Notes: generated from the sequence alone by a model not told the origin. A DNA stretch of 64,000 bases from Kuschelorhynchus macadamiae (GCA_030620095.1 JAUTXW010000584.1:1630501-1694500), one strand, 5' to 3'. Shown: positions 22,190-34,365, numbered from the stretch's first letter. Numbers and translations: made by a program.

Positions 22190-23085
22190 ACTAAAAACAA
22201 ACATTTTTTAACATTGTTCGGCTATACTGGATTTTTACCAAAATATTGCCAGGTCATCCCCATATGTGTCATATGGGTGATAATTTTTGGTCAAAATTTG
22301 AAGTCAATCGGAATGGAAATATGTAAAACTATCTTGAATTAGTAACACAGTTTTACTAGTTGAGCCCTATACCATAATTAGTTATGGCACATATTTTGAA
22401 CTCATTAAGTAGTTTTTTGGTTTTTGTTTTCTTATCAAAATTTGAAGTCAATCGCGTTAGTTTTTAAGCTATTCCGCAAACTGACAGACAGACAGCCCGA
22501 CAGACGGGCCGACAGAATTGATGAAACATATTTTTTGGCATCTAGGAACGCTAAAACGTGAAGATATGTAAAACCTGAGAGGGTGATTTTTTCACAATTA
22601 CAAAAATTTTATTTGGCATTTCGCCATCTTGAATTAATACCACCATTTTACTAGTTGACCCCTATACCACCAATAGTGTTTCAGGCTGAATTTTTAAATA
22701 TTTTACTCGGCCGCCATTTTATTACGCCATCTTGAATTCATACCAAAATGTTACCAGTTGATTCCAACATAATAATTGAGCTTATGCAAAATTTGAGATA
22801 AATTGGTTGAGTAGTTTTCTAATAATTTTTTTAGCATTTCACTAAGCCGCCATTTTGTTTCGCCATATTGGATTTTTACCAAGCTCTTATCAGGCCTCCC
22901 CCATATGACCCCAAAATTTGAATCGGGTAAGTAGTTTTTTTTAGCTACGCCGCGAACAGGCAGATAGACAGACAGACCTACGGAATTGAGAAAACATGTT
23001 TTTCGTCATCTAGGGATCCTGAAACGTGAAGATCTGATTTTTTCACGATTATAATACTTCCCTTTTACAAAGGAAGTAAAAACAC
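22190..23085 (+). repeat. Family R repeat, several modules
   Basis: Modules about 136-140 bp apart carry GCCGCCATTTT(G/A), then CGCCATCTTG, TACCAAAAT, and AAGTAGTTTTTTAG. They end in GACAGACAGAC-type runs (22487, 22964), an AACATGTTTTTCG...CTAGG...CGTGAAGAT block and a final hairpin ACTTCCCTTTTACAAAGGAAGT at 23048-23076. No coding frame. The hairpin end suggests a true element terminus. Confidence 0.6.
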
Positions 23086-23133
23086 GGTTTCTATAAGAAT
23101 ATTTTTTTATAGTAAATATAGAATATATTAGCA

Positions 23134-23137
<4 letters not shown>

Positions 23138-23181
<44 letters not shown>
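23138..23181. repeat. (AT)n microsatellite
   Basis: Uninterrupted TA dinucleotides over about 44 bases. Confidence 0.95.
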
Positions 23182-23185
<4 letters not shown>

Positions 23186-24599
23186 AATAAAGAAACATAC
23201 TAAAGTATTATGAAACTAACTAAAAGAAAACATACCTATATTTGTATCTCAGAGTTAAACTGCACTATGGGACCTATAACAGCAGTTTATCTCTAAGGTA
23301 CAATTATGTATTTTTAACTAAAGAGCTAACTACTTTTCGCGCATGTCTTATTCATAAAGCATTACGATTTGTAAACAGTGTCAACAAACTTTTGAATATC
23401 TTGGCAAATTTTGTAACTCAATGTCATCAGTTAGATGTTATGTAGGTCTTGGCAATATTTCCATACTATGTCACCATCTGCTTTTTTGAGAGATGAAATA
23501 TGTTACTGGAAACCAAATAGATCCCTATGGATATTCATTTGAAAGAACCGTTTTCTTACAGAGTTTATAGTGACATCTACTATACAATTAAAAATTTTAA
23601 TTCAACTTTTTTCTGCGCGTTTACTATAGGTTCATCACAATGCCCATTCATAACTGACTTTTGACAGATTCAGGCTTCTCAAAGGTCGATTCCAGTTCTA
23701 ATTCGGTAGCTCTTTCCTTAGCCGCACAAAAAAAAACAGTTAAATGCTCTAGCAGCCTTGTACAGTTAGCGACAGATAAATCCGTACGGCTTAATTGCTT
23801 CGTTGTAAATTGTGCTTCGTCTTCTTTTATTTACCAGAATTACCTTTCGTATTTGACAGTTTCAGCAGTACGAGATGATACCTGATTAATTTTTGACGTT
23901 TACTGGTCAGCCTTGCTTTGTCAAGTGTAAAGTAATCGCACAAAATGTGTCACATTTAAGTATTGCTACAATGTCATAATTACACTAATAGAATAAGGCT
24001 GGTGCCTTGAAAGAGTTGCCAATTATTTTAGTATAGCTAAGATCACTCAGGGAATTATATGAATCGTAAAGAAATGACGTGAGGAACATACCTTAGAAAG
24101 ATCGGCGAAAGACAAAATCCATTCGAAACGGCTAAAGAGACGTATTGTTTATATAATACAATATTCCAGCAAAAGAAATAGAGGGCCCGACCCCTTTGTT
24201 CTTTATTTGCTTTAGAATATTTACCGTAAAATGCAGATTTTTGGGAAATGGTGATATTTTTTGACGAAAAAGTATTTTAGTGTACTTGTCATTGGTAAAT
24301 TCGCGTTTACCGACCTCCAAATTCTCGGTACGATTCAAATTACACTCAAAACAAGCAAATTAGTGGCCGTTTTTCAGTCAGAGTTTGATCTTAGATAAGC
24401 GCCCAGAGCACAGTTTTTTTTTATTTTGAAGTAAGTTGAAGTTGAAAGTAACCGAATATAAAACAAATCCTTGAGTTACTTAAAAAATCTTAATATACCT
24501 TTAAATCCCCTCAATCCGTATGGTTGTAACCTAGATAACAGGTAAAAATAAAAGTCCATATTACCAAAATATCATAAAATGAGGTTATAGTCATTATTA
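23186..24599. other. Unassigned sequence
   Basis: Several 65-75 residue frames occur (for example 23242-23445 and 23661-23885, plus), but none shows a domain, splice context or repeat signature that I recognise. Confidence 0.4.
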
Positions 24600-24960
24600 T
24601 AGTACATTTCTTAATCTTCTTCGGAAGTAAATTATGTTTTTTTCATGCACAAGTTTCTGTACATTCCTTATACCCATTCTCAGAGCTTTTGCCAATGGCT
24701 CCTGGATATTAGTCAGTGAATTTTAATTTAAACATTTTTTTATTAGATTTGATACCATTTTTTTGCTTACTTTTTTAGTACATTTGTAATTTTGTAGGCA
24801 ATAAATAAATAAGTATAGAATACTTGTTCCAGTTATAAAGCGTGTTTAAAATAAGTAATTTTTTTTATTAATTATAAGACAAAATTTGATATATAAAAAT
24901 CGGTAAAATCGCTTTAGCAGAAACTCGGGGCTATATATATAGTCTGTATTTTTCGCATGC
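24600..24960 (-). pseudogene. Third DD82E N-terminal arm copy
   Basis: A close copy of 4200-4560, including the decayed start of a DD82E-like transposase on the minus strand, ending in the same TATATATA junction. A single arm is present; no partner arm was found nearby. Confidence 0.6.
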
Positions 24961-24984
24961 ATGGCCCTTAATTTTAGACTGAAA

Positions 24985-25140
24985 TTTTAAGAAATCGGAT
25001 TAGTTTTTTAGCTATGCCGCGAACAGACAGACTGACGCACAGACATACCTACAGACAGACGGAATTGAGAAAACATGTTTTCCGGCATCTAGGGACCCTT
25101 AAACGTAAAGATCTGAAAAAATCTCACGAGGGAAGTAATA
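24985..25140 (+). repeat. Family R fragment
   Basis: Contains ATCGGATTAGTTTTTTAGCT, GCCGCGAACAGACAGACTGA, AACATGTTTTCCGGCATCTA and ACGTAAAGATCTG in the family order. Confidence 0.6.
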
Positions 25141-26900
25141 ACTAATTATATTGTGTTTTTAACAAAAGTGTATAATATTTTTGCAAAATAAAATTTTTTT
25201 GTTATCACAATACAAAAAAAAACAAGTTTTCTTTGCACAGGGGTGGCCCGCATTTAAATAAATGACACTGTATAAGTGGTTAGATTTTTAGGTCAAGCAG
25301 GGCTCATAATTTTTGGTGATTGATAAAAAAATCTCACTTGCATTAAGTGGCTGTATAAACAGAAGATATCCTGATTGTTTCACTGCTTCGAACCGCCTTC
25401 CGACTTTATTAAGGCGCTTGCCATTTTGTTTGACATGTTTTTGCCAACCAAAAAATTTTAACCAAATATATATTTAGCGAATTTTCTTATTTAGTCCCTC
25501 GGCATTTAATATATAAAATAATATTAAGTGGCTATCTTAATAATATTGCGTAATATAAAAAAAACAATTTTCTTTCTTCCTGTATATTTGTAAATAGCCC
25601 ATCGAGATTTAATAGCTTGATAAAAGAATTACACATTATGGTATTCACTTTGTTTTCTGATTTGATTCATAATGGTCTAAAGGACCCGCACGATAAGACC
25701 GCATTCGACTATATGTCAAAACTGAAATAAAATAGGCTAACATCCACCCCTCATATTCTAGAATGGTTAAGTGCTTAAAAATATGTTATTTTGAAACTAA
25801 AATGAGAACCAAAATATCAAATTCTAGACACAGTTACACATAAAAATATTTACAGAACTTATTTTTTATTATAAATTTTCCTTTTATATGTAATTTTTTA
25901 CACTACTTGTGATTGCGCAATGTTTATAAATGTCGGAACATTTTCCCAGTAAAAATATATAATTTCCGCACAACTTATGCGACATAGTTCCATTTGCTAT
26001 TAAAATATCATTAGAAATCGACAATAATTTATATAAAAAAAGTGTTTCACACTCGAGAAATAAACATTACTTCATATCAACTATAAACGGCGTCACGTTG
26101 TTGTGTAATTCTTGAAATATCTTGCTAAGTAGGCATTTGTCTTAAATTATCTCATATTTGTGTGATTTGAAGGTTAAATATCGTTTCATCCTACGAAGCA
26201 ACTGCAATAAAAAGTGACATCGTTTACACCGTATGAAGTATTCCTTCCTTAATATAACCCTCATATTCAAGAATATTGTAGTACTAACTAACACTGGTAT
26301 CTTCAAATTATCAACGCATCCGTATTTATAACTACTGATTCACAAAGCAATTATAATATTTCGATTCAACAAACGGAAAATTTCTATAACTAAAATAAGC
26401 TTCTCACTTCGGATCAGCAGATTCCGAACAAAATATTAAGGCAAAAACTTTTCTCTGTGATGCCACCAACATATTTATATAAAAAAAGAACCCTTAGACT
26501 GACTGATTTTTGAGTAGTTTTCTAAGTGATAGTTAAACCGCTATTCAATTTTTTATTAATCAAATCTCTTTCTAACTTTCAAAACACTTTTCAACATATA
26601 TTTTTTAAATGAAACACCATAATTCTTTTTGAAATTTGGATTCTAAAACTTACATACTTGTCATTCAACATATGCTTATGTTCATTGAACAAGCATTGTT
26701 CTAGAATATTGGGTCTCTTAAATGAAGTCACTTTAGAACAAGAAGGTTGAAAATTGCTATATATACCCAAATTTGTTGAAAATGTAAGTTATTAAAATTC
26801 CAGACTTCGAAATCTCCCTATTTCTATTCACTTAGACCTAGAGAAAGGTTAAAACTGATATGCATTTATATTTATTTGCAATACAATTTATTAAAAAAAC
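25141..26900. other. Unassigned, with one solo DD82E end
   Basis: Nothing coding was recognised. 25683-25712 repeats the element end at 3853-3882, so the remains of a DD82E element may end here. Confidence 0.4.
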
Positions 26901-26914
26901 AGACCCATTAATCG

Positions 26915-27480
26915 TCGCTATAATTCCCCCTTAATTTCGATTTGATCAAGTAATCACCCCATTTCAAATCATTTGGACCTATGAGGGACAAATCCTGTGA
27001 TCGTGCCGGTCACTCAGTAGCTCCCCTTCCGCCAAATCAACGACCGGGAAATGATTTATCGAGAAACCGTCGCACATGCCATTCATAACGTCGAGAAGTT
27101 TCACATTGCTAGAAAAGTCGGTAAATTTCCTTTACCCAGAACTTCTCTCATTATGAAACCTTCCTTTCATTAGGAATAGTACAGTAGGCATCCAAGGTAC
27201 CTAAAATGTAAAGGTCTAAAACAATCTCATAGGGTGATTTTTTTACGATTACAATACTTCCCTTTTACGAGGGAAGAAAAAATGGCCTAACTTTCTTCAT
27301 ATTGTCATTTATTTCTGTAACTCTTAGATTAATTGCATTTGCCAATAGATCTACATGAATGACTCCAGTCAAATTCCAACGACAGGGTCGCCAAATATTG
27401 TGTTTTACCTCACGAAAATCTCTAAGCTTTTCATCTGACCAGTATCAACAGTTCCGACGACTCACATTTCTATAAACAAA
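26915..27480 (-). pseudogene. DD41D-like transposase relic, interrupted by family R
   Basis: From 27480 down, the minus strand reads VSRRNC, stop, YWSDEKLRDFREV and later NLTGVIHVDLLANAI. After an interruption at 27110-27285 (a family R fragment with the ACTTCCCTTTTACGAGGGAA hairpin), it reads HVRRFLDKSFPGR, stop, FGGRGATE, stop, PARSQDLS. These are the middle and third-aspartate regions of a mariner-superfamily transposase most like element G. Multiple stops make it clearly dead. Confidence 0.7.
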
Positions 27481-27797
27481 TATAAGGTTTTTTTATGCAA
27501 AGAATAAACACTAAATCTTTTAAGTTTAAGGTACGATTTCTTGGTATGACCTATTCTGCCAATGCTAGAATGCTTTTAAAACTTCTAAAATATCACTTTT
27601 TTATAACATTCTTCAAAATATATAAAATTCGCTACCATGTACTTTTGAATCTTCAATTTCATATTATTTGGGCCTTATGTAATTAGCTGTATGTAATTGG
27701 CGACCGTGAGAGCTCACATTATCCATTACTATCACGCTTTTCCAAAGAATGATTGGTAAAAGACAATTCTGGAACTATTGTTCAGAAATGTCTGCCG
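27481..27797. other. Flank of the Transib insertion
   Basis: No feature other than the 5-bp target duplicate TGCCG at 27793-27797. The frame at 27495-27686 has no motif. Confidence 0.5.
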
Positions 27798-30700
27798 CAC
27801 TGTGGGGCCAGAGAACCTTTAAAATAGTGAATTATTCAAAAATATTAAACTGCAAATATCTTCACAATTTTATTTATTATGGGTAAGTAGGCTATGAAGC
27901 ATCCCAAAACAATCGAATTATATTGATATCTTGTCATGGAGATGCGCAAACACGTTCAAAAGTTTGACATATTTGTTATTGTTAGCAGTTATTAATTTAC
28001 CTTATTAAAAATTGCATAATATAACCGGTGAAAATAAGTGTTTCGTGAATTACAAAATATTTTGTGATGAATGATGTTCAAGCAGGTAAGTTAATAATTA
28101 TTTTAGGCCATTAGTTCTTTTTTCTGAATTCTTACATATTAGTGCAAATGTTTGTAAAAAAATAAATTTTAAGTTATTTGACAAAAAATATTTTAATGTT
28201 CTACACACAGATACGTATTTTGTCATACCTGGTTTTCTTCTTTAATCTTATGACTTTTCAAAAAAAAATATAATTTGTGCAACTTTTTGCAACTTGTTGA
28301 TTAATTGACATTTTTATTTGCCTATTATTTTACCTACAATGTAAGACCAATTTTAGCTCCACACTTTTTTATTGCCAATAACTATTGTATGTTCCTGCAA
28401 AGTTGTCAAATTTTGATCAAAATCTTTTAAACAGTGTTGTAGTTGATCACGACTTTCTAAAATAATGCATAAAAGTCGATAATTTAATAAATAATTATTA
28501 TTAGTATCATTTTGGGTCTTCTCTTTCTTCACTTCTTATTTTTTTTTTCTAGACGTACGATCTCATCGAATTCGCAAAATTGATATTTTTGAAAGGGGAA
28601 AAGATGTCAATGATATTTTTAATACCTTATTGTCTATAACTTGTCCCATCTGCCAAAAGAAAAATAAACAAAAAATAAAACAAATATCAAAGAGTTTGAA
28701 TAACCAATTTACACAAAAATGGAATAAAGTTTTTCGTATAAAATCAAAATTTATTAATAAGAATAGATTATGGCTGGACAAATACATAACTTTACCATGC
28801 TGTCCCGGTAAAGTTGGGAGACCCAAAGAAAACAATTTTAATAATTTAAGTTATTCTGCAAAATTTAAAAGAACCGAATGTTTACGAAAATTTGAAACGA
28901 ATGAACTTTTGTTTGCGTCTAAAATGGGTTTAAGGGCAGACGGGAAATCACAAGCAGCCAAACAATTACTAACCATTGAACACAAATCCAATCCAATTAG
29001 TGAGATAAATCGACTTAGTGATGATAGTACTTTGGCAATGATAGTAGATTCTAGATTGTCCAAAAGACAGTACCAAAATATTCGAGACTCTGCAAAAAAT
29101 AACAAAACCGATATTTATCCATCTTATAATAATATTAGAGAAGCTAAAAAACGATGTTATTTTCCAAATATTATTTCCACTGAGCATTCAGTAACAGTCG
29201 ATCTGCAATCCCTCTTAGACCACACTACACGCAGGCTCTTGTCTACTCTTGATCTGTAACATACTCAGAAAATTGTTTTAATCTCTAAATGGGGAATGGA
29301 TGGCAGTTCTGGTCAGGCAGAATATAAACAGGCCTTTTCCGATAACAGATTCACCGATTCTAACCTACTTCTTACTTGTGTGGTACCTATTCAGCTTTAT
29401 ACAAAAAACAAAAAAAATCAAAAAGTAATGTTGTGGAACAATCCAACGCCTTCGTCAACCAAACTATGTCGACCACTAAAAATGCAGTTTTTAAAAGAAA
29501 CGAAGGAAAACAGCATAAATGAGACCAAAGCAGTTCAAGATCAAATAAAGGCATTATTGGAAACCCAATTTACCACCAAGTTCTCAAAAGTGTTATTTAT
29601 AAAACATAACTTGTATATGACCATGCTGGATATGAAAATGATTAGTTCCATAACTGACACGTCCTCACAAAAATGCTACCTGTGCGGAGCATCTCCGGTT
29701 GAGATGAATAACTTGGAAAAAGTTTTACAAAAACCTATAGTCGACGACTATCTACTTTACGGAATATCCTCGCTCCACGCTTGGATAAGGTTTGTGAATT
29801 TTATATTTTATTGTAGGTACAGGAGGGTAATCCACCATATTTTGAACATTAAAATTCTCCGTTAATATTGGTGGTATTATTATTTGCAAATCTTTTTTTT
29901 AATGGTGCACCCCTGTATATTATTTTATAATAGGTATAATGGTCAAAATATTGTAGGCTATTAGTTGGACCTAGCTAGTACTTTTACTACACCACACACC
30001 CTAGATCGCCCAGATACAACAATCACTATTTTGGATAAAATGTCTTGATGATGACTTTTGATTTTTTTTTTTAGATCTTTTGAGTTTCTTTTAAAACTGA
30101 GTTATCGACTACCACTAGAAAAATGGCAAGCCCGTGGTGATGAAGCCAAGGAAGTAACTAAAATTCAAAAGCGTCGAATTCAAGATGAATTTAAATCTCA
30201 AATTGGAATAATCGTAGATCAACCGAAACAAGGGGCTGGAACATCCAATGACGGCAATAGCGCTAGAGCTTTTTTCCAAAACCACTTGATATCTTCACGC
30301 ATAACTGGGGTCGATAAATACTTAATATATAGATTTTATATTATCCTCCAGGTAATCGCTAGTGGGTTATACATTAAATTAGAGGTATTTAAAGCCTACA
30401 CTTTGGATACTGCTAAGCTTTTTCTCTCCCTATACCCTTGGTATCGAATGCCTGTGAGCGTACACAAAATTCTGTTACATAGCCATGAAATTATAAACGC
30501 TTTACCAGTGCCCATTGGCCAATTTTCCGAGGAGGCCCAAGAAGCCCGCAACAAAGAATATCGGAGGTACAGGGAACATAACTCTAGGAAATGTAACAGG
30601 ATTTCCACAAATATGGATGTTTATAATAATTTGTGTGTTTCATCGGATCCAGTTATAACGAGTTTGCGAAGAAAACCCACAACACCAAAAAAAAGTTTTG

Positions 30701-31113
30701 CTCCTGAAGCGCTCAGCCTCTTGGAAGCATCTTGTCCAAATGCGTCATTGGATTCTTCAAGTGACAGTGATTCTGAATAAATGTGTTAGAGTTATTTTTT
30801 TTTCAGTCTCACCATACAAATTTATTTCTCATAACCCTGTACTTTACATCTGTAATATTTTTTACACTTCTAGACTTTCCAGGGTATGCCGAGATTAAGT
30901 TTTTTTTGTTTAAAGTTAAAAATAAAACAGTTTTTCTTATTGTGTCATTATTTTCGCACACGGTGTATGACACCGTTGTACAAATTCTAAACTAGCTTCA
31001 AATATGTTTTACAAAATGCTAAACTAAGGTTTTTTAAGCGTTTCATCACAAAAAAAATGCATAAAGCCTAACTTAACACTTTCCACATTTCAAGAGGTTT
31101 CTGGCCCACAGTG
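27798..31113 (+). mobile_element. Transib DNA transposon (RAG1-related), near-complete
   Basis: A 3316-bp element. The left end CACTGTGGGGCCAGAGAACC and the inverted right end (CACTGTGGGCCAGAAACC, read on the minus strand) match. The flanks carry an exact 5-bp duplication TGCCG (27793-27797, 31114-31118). Ends starting CAC with a 5-bp GC-rich target duplication are diagnostic of Transib, whose termini resemble the V(D)J heptamer; the first seven bases here, CACTGTG, are the reverse complement of CACAGTG. The interior encodes a RAG1-core-like transposase in three exons with a single in-frame stop. One nonsense change aside, the copy looks complete. Confidence 0.93.
28067..30780 (+). pseudogene. 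Transib transposase, RAG1-core-like, one in-frame stop
   Basis: Three exons join in frame: 28067-28085 (CAG|GTAAG), 28553-29789 (AG|GTTTGTG) and 30075-30780 (TTTTTAG|A), giving 653 codons plus a terminal stop. TAA at 29257-29259 is the only internal stop. The pieces follow RAG1 in order: a CPIC zinc pair near the start; WGMDGSSGQAEYKQ with the first catalytic D (29299-29301); TMLDMKM with the second D (29629-29631); CYLCGA, matching RAG1's CTLCDA; SLHAWIRSFEF; SNDGNSARAFF, matching RAG1's NGNFARK; VHKILLHSHEI (zinc histidines); and SEEAQEARNKEYRRYRE, matching RAG1's NESGNK block, with the catalytic E at 30541-30543. The start ATG is chosen because only it keeps phase with exon 2. It would act as a nuclear transposase making hairpins at element ends. 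No RAG2-like partner is present in the window. Confidence 0.9.
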
Positions 31114-31118
31114 TGCCG

Positions 31119-31580
31119 TTTTGTTTTCATGGTAGTCTACTCAGGAGTCTTTAATATTCTTTGCAGGAAGCCACAAAGCATTTGGAACCCAACTGTTTTC
31201 TCACCTGGAATGTAACATGGTTATCCTTTTCCCTTTAAGAGCTTTTGTTTTACACCGGAAGAATCGGTCCATCCTTATGCCTGTCAAACCATGTCTAATC
31301 GAGGTAAATTATTAGACTATTACAACGGTACTTTCTTATCGATCTTGTATACTCAAGACGCAATTTTTCTAATCGCTGTGTTTTGTCTATTGTGCGGTAT
31401 CTGAAGCCCAGTTGTAAGTACACGTAAAGGTGTAGACTTATCGCTTTATCAAGTCCTTGTCGTCTTCGTCGAAAGTTTTGGTGGAAACAGCAACTTTACC
31501 CCTTTTTTTAAATATGATGGGATTTGACAGGATCCTTTTCACTGTAGTCAGCACTGTCCGTGTCAAATTGGAATTACTAT
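31119..31580. other. Unassigned
   Basis: Between the Transib and the Penelope-like 3' region; no coding motif seen. Confidence 0.4.
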
Positions 31581-31581
31581 C

Positions 31582-31617
31582 CGACGTTTCGCCTTCGATT
31601 GCACGAGGCATCTTCAG
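31582..31617 (-). ncRNA. Candidate hammerhead-like motif beside Penelope-like element
   Basis: The minus strand reads CTGAAGATGCC, then a loop, then GGCGAAACGTCGG. It has the CUGANGA and GAAA boxes, a GCCU/AGGC-type stem II and a GTC cleavage triplet. A nearly identical copy is on the plus strand at 46032-46066, again just downstream of a GIY-YIG fragment. Penelope-like elements are known to carry hammerhead ribozymes in their terminal repeats. One extra U between the first box and stem II is the main doubt. Confidence 0.55.
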
Positions 31618-31757
31618 GGATCTTTATTGCACGGGATATGAACACTGAATGAGCTCGAAGAGATTCAGGCGGGCTGTTATACCCGACTTGAGCTCGCCGA
31701 ACCGTGACTCTGTATTAACCTGAATCTCTATTGAAATTTTTTGTATGTTTAAATATT

Positions 31758-32412
31758 TCAATAATTCTCTAATTTTTCGTTTATAAAATCCTGAACCGAT
31801 GCTAGAACCTTGGTTTCCTTTATATTTATAATATGGCCAGTGGTATACTGGTGCTCAGCTACTGCAGATTGAATAATTTCTTTCGTTTTAATACATCGTT
31901 CATGTTCCTTAAGTCTAGTTGATATTGAGTGGCCTGTTTCTCCGACATACACTTCTACAAGAACAAGGAATTTTGTATACTCCTTGTTTGGAAAGGTACA
32001 ATATCTTTCGGCGATCGGAAGCATTGTCCAATCTTCTTATGTATATTAAAGATGTTCGGTGTTGGACCACCGAAGTAATCATCCTATTTTGTCTGTAGTG
32101 CCATGTATGTAGGGAAGAACAACACTACCCAACGGTGGGTGTTTGTCATTCTCCTTTGGCGGAGTTAGTTTACTATATCTTTTAAATGAACCCGTAATAT
32201 TTTCAGTGCAATAGCCATTCCCTCTGAGAGCTTTGGTCAGTTTTCGATGTTAGAGAATCTTGATCAGAAATCGAAATAGCTCTGAATACTAGTGAGTTAA
32301 TAACAGATTTCTTTGGTGCTGGATGCTGATGGAGACTTGCATTTAAGTATCTATTTGTATGCGTCGGTTTTCTATACACAGAATGTCCTAATGTACCATT
32401 TTCCTTCCTTTG
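31758..32412 (-). pseudogene. Penelope-like element: RT tail, linker and GIY-YIG domain
   Basis: Continues, minus strand, from the RT part at 34366-34680 after the insertion of element C. Near the C junction it reads GTLGHSVYRKPTHTNRYLNA (end of RT). It then reads SVINSLVFRA and LTKALRGNGYCTENI, then a linker HGTTDKIG, and the GIY-YIG endonuclease part VYVGETGHSISTRLKEHERC...SAVAEH. Domain order and motifs are those of Penelope-like retroelements, which copy RNA by target-primed reverse transcription. There are several stops and frame changes, so it is a dead copy. The hammerhead-like motif at 31582-31617 follows on the same strand. Confidence 0.85.
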
Positions 32413-32414
32413 TA

Positions 32415-34363
32415 CAGGGTGTTCGCAGTTAAATGGACCCCCCCCTTAACTTTTTAATTTGACGTTTGACAAAAAAATGTCAAATATAAAAGTTTTATAA
32501 TTCAATGTGAATTTTTTTAAAAACCTCTTTCCATATGTACAGGGTGTTTCAGAAAGTCTGGGCGTGGTTCAACTTTCCTATTTTAAATACCTACCCCATT
32601 TTTTTATTGGATTTTTAAATTCTCCTAAAAATTCCAGACATATTTTATATAGCATACCCTACATCTAAATTTAACCCATAAAAAGATATTACTGTCAGAA
32701 AATTCTCATTTACTTGTGACGCGTATTTTAAATTATACGTGAAAAATAGCGTATGGTGGTATCATTTCATATCCTTGGAAACCAATATAATAAATAAAAA
32801 GACAATTTGTCAAAAAACGTTAAAACTTTAAACATGGTTTATTTGGAAGAAGAAAAATTTGAAATTGTGTCTTTATATATTAAGAACAATAAAAACAAAT
32901 ATATGGCAAGACGAGAATATATAGTTCTTCATGGCGATAGACGCGCGCCGGCTTTAAATACGTTTAAACGTATTTATGAACTATTTGGGACTTCCAAGTC
33001 TTTAAAAAGACGAAAAAGGACTGTAAATATGAACGAAGACGAAGAATTAGATTACCTTTTATATTTTCAAGGTATGTATTTTTATCTGTTTAGCTCTAGC
33101 TTATTATTATTATTATTATCCAAATTATTTTATTCTGTCTAGAACACCCTGCTAATTCGATAAGAGATTGTGCGAAAGAGTTCCACAAAAGTGGAAAAAA
33201 CTGACAAAAGTCCAATATTTAACAGAAGCTAACCAACGAGAACGCTTATATTTCTGCAGAAGAATGTTAGAAGAACTTGAACGGGACCCAACATTTTTTT
33301 ATAAAGTATTGTGGAGCGACGAATCTAACTTTAGCACCGCAGGTGTTCCAAATAAGAAAAATTTACATCATTGGTCCACTAATAATCACGAAAGGTTTTT
33401 TGAAATAAAGCATTCAGGTCGCCAATCTGTAAATGTATGGTGTGGTATAAAGAACAATAGAGTTCTTGGGCCTATATTTATTGGCCATTCACTTACTGGA
33501 AATGCATACTTTGATATGCTTAATAACGATATTGAGAATCTTATCGATGAATTACCATTGAATGAAGCACAAGAGGTAATTTTTCAGCAAGATGGGGCAC
33601 CACCCCACAACGTAAGGATGGTAACAACCTATTTAAATGGACAGTATGGAACGTGGATTGGAAAACATGGGACAATTAAGTGGCCTCCAAATAGTCCCGA
33701 TCTAACTCCGCTAGACACATTTTTATGGGGATATTTAAAAAATTACATTTACTTGGGGGGCCTTACCAATGTTAATTTATTAAAAGAACAAATACAAAAT
33801 GGTATAGACACTATAAATATGAATCAAAATTGGTTAGTAAAAGCTTTGAATAAATTAAAAAAGGGATACCGCCTATGTGTCGAGATGAATGGAGGCCATT
33901 TCCAGCACCTTATGGAATTCCAGTAGTTAATAATATCATAATAATTAATAATTAATATAATAATAATTAATATAATAATAATTAATAATTAATATAATAA
34001 TAATTAATAATTAATATAATAATAATTAGATTAGTTCTGTTAATACCTGTTAATTCTTTGTTGTTTGAATAGAAAAAATCTGGCGGTAATATCTTTTTAT
34101 GGGTTAAATTTAGGTATAGGGTATGCTATATAAAATATGTCTGGAATTTTTAGGAGAATTTAAAAATCCAATAAAAAAATGGGGTAGGTATTTAAAATAG
34201 GAAAGTTGAACCACGCCCAGACTTTCTGAAACACCCTGTACATATGGAAAGAGGTTTTTAAAAAAATTCACATTGAATTATAAAACTTTTATATTTGACA
34301 TTTTTTTGTCAAACGTCAAATTAAAAAGTTAAGGGGGGGGTCCATTTAACTGCGAACACCCTG
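32415..34363 (+). mobile_element. Element C: DD40D transposon inserted in the Penelope-like element
   Basis: A 1949-bp element with TA on both sides (32413-32414, 34364-34365). Its ends CAGGGTGTTCGCAGTTAAAT are inverted repeats of about 280 bp. Each arm holds a second terminus, TACAGGGTGTTTCAGAAAGT, about 125 bp inside. It splits the Penelope-like RT between DVRVCV and GTLGHSVYRK. It encodes a damaged transposase (32807-33926). An AT-only tandem tract at 33935-34027 lies between the gene and the right arm. Confidence 0.92.
32807..33926 (+). pseudogene. DD40D transposase of element C, deletion-frameshift
   Basis: Exon 1 starts near 32834 (MVYLEEEKFEIVSLYIKN, the DUF4817-like helix-turn-helix) and ends LLYFQ|G at the GT at 33071-33072. 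The acceptor TTCTGTCTAG is at about 33143, and exon 2 begins ENPA-like (EHPANSIRDCAKEF). Soon after, near 33190, about 12-15 residues of the usual linker are missing and the frame changes. From there 33195-33926 is open to the end: WSDESNF, QQDGAPPHN, SPDLTPLD (40 residues between the last two aspartates), ending VEMNGGHFQHL. Catalytic residues are intact but the linker lesion probably kills it. The intron position matches element A exactly. Confidence 0.85.
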
Positions 34364-34365
34364 TA

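Noticed and set aside
28563..29187. Minus-strand frames opposite the Transib gene
   Set aside because: Antisense shadows of the RAG1-like exon; no motif.
33935..34030. AT-only tandem tract next to element C gene as a possible origin or matrix site
   Set aside because: Simple low-complexity tract within the transposon; nothing else supports a function.
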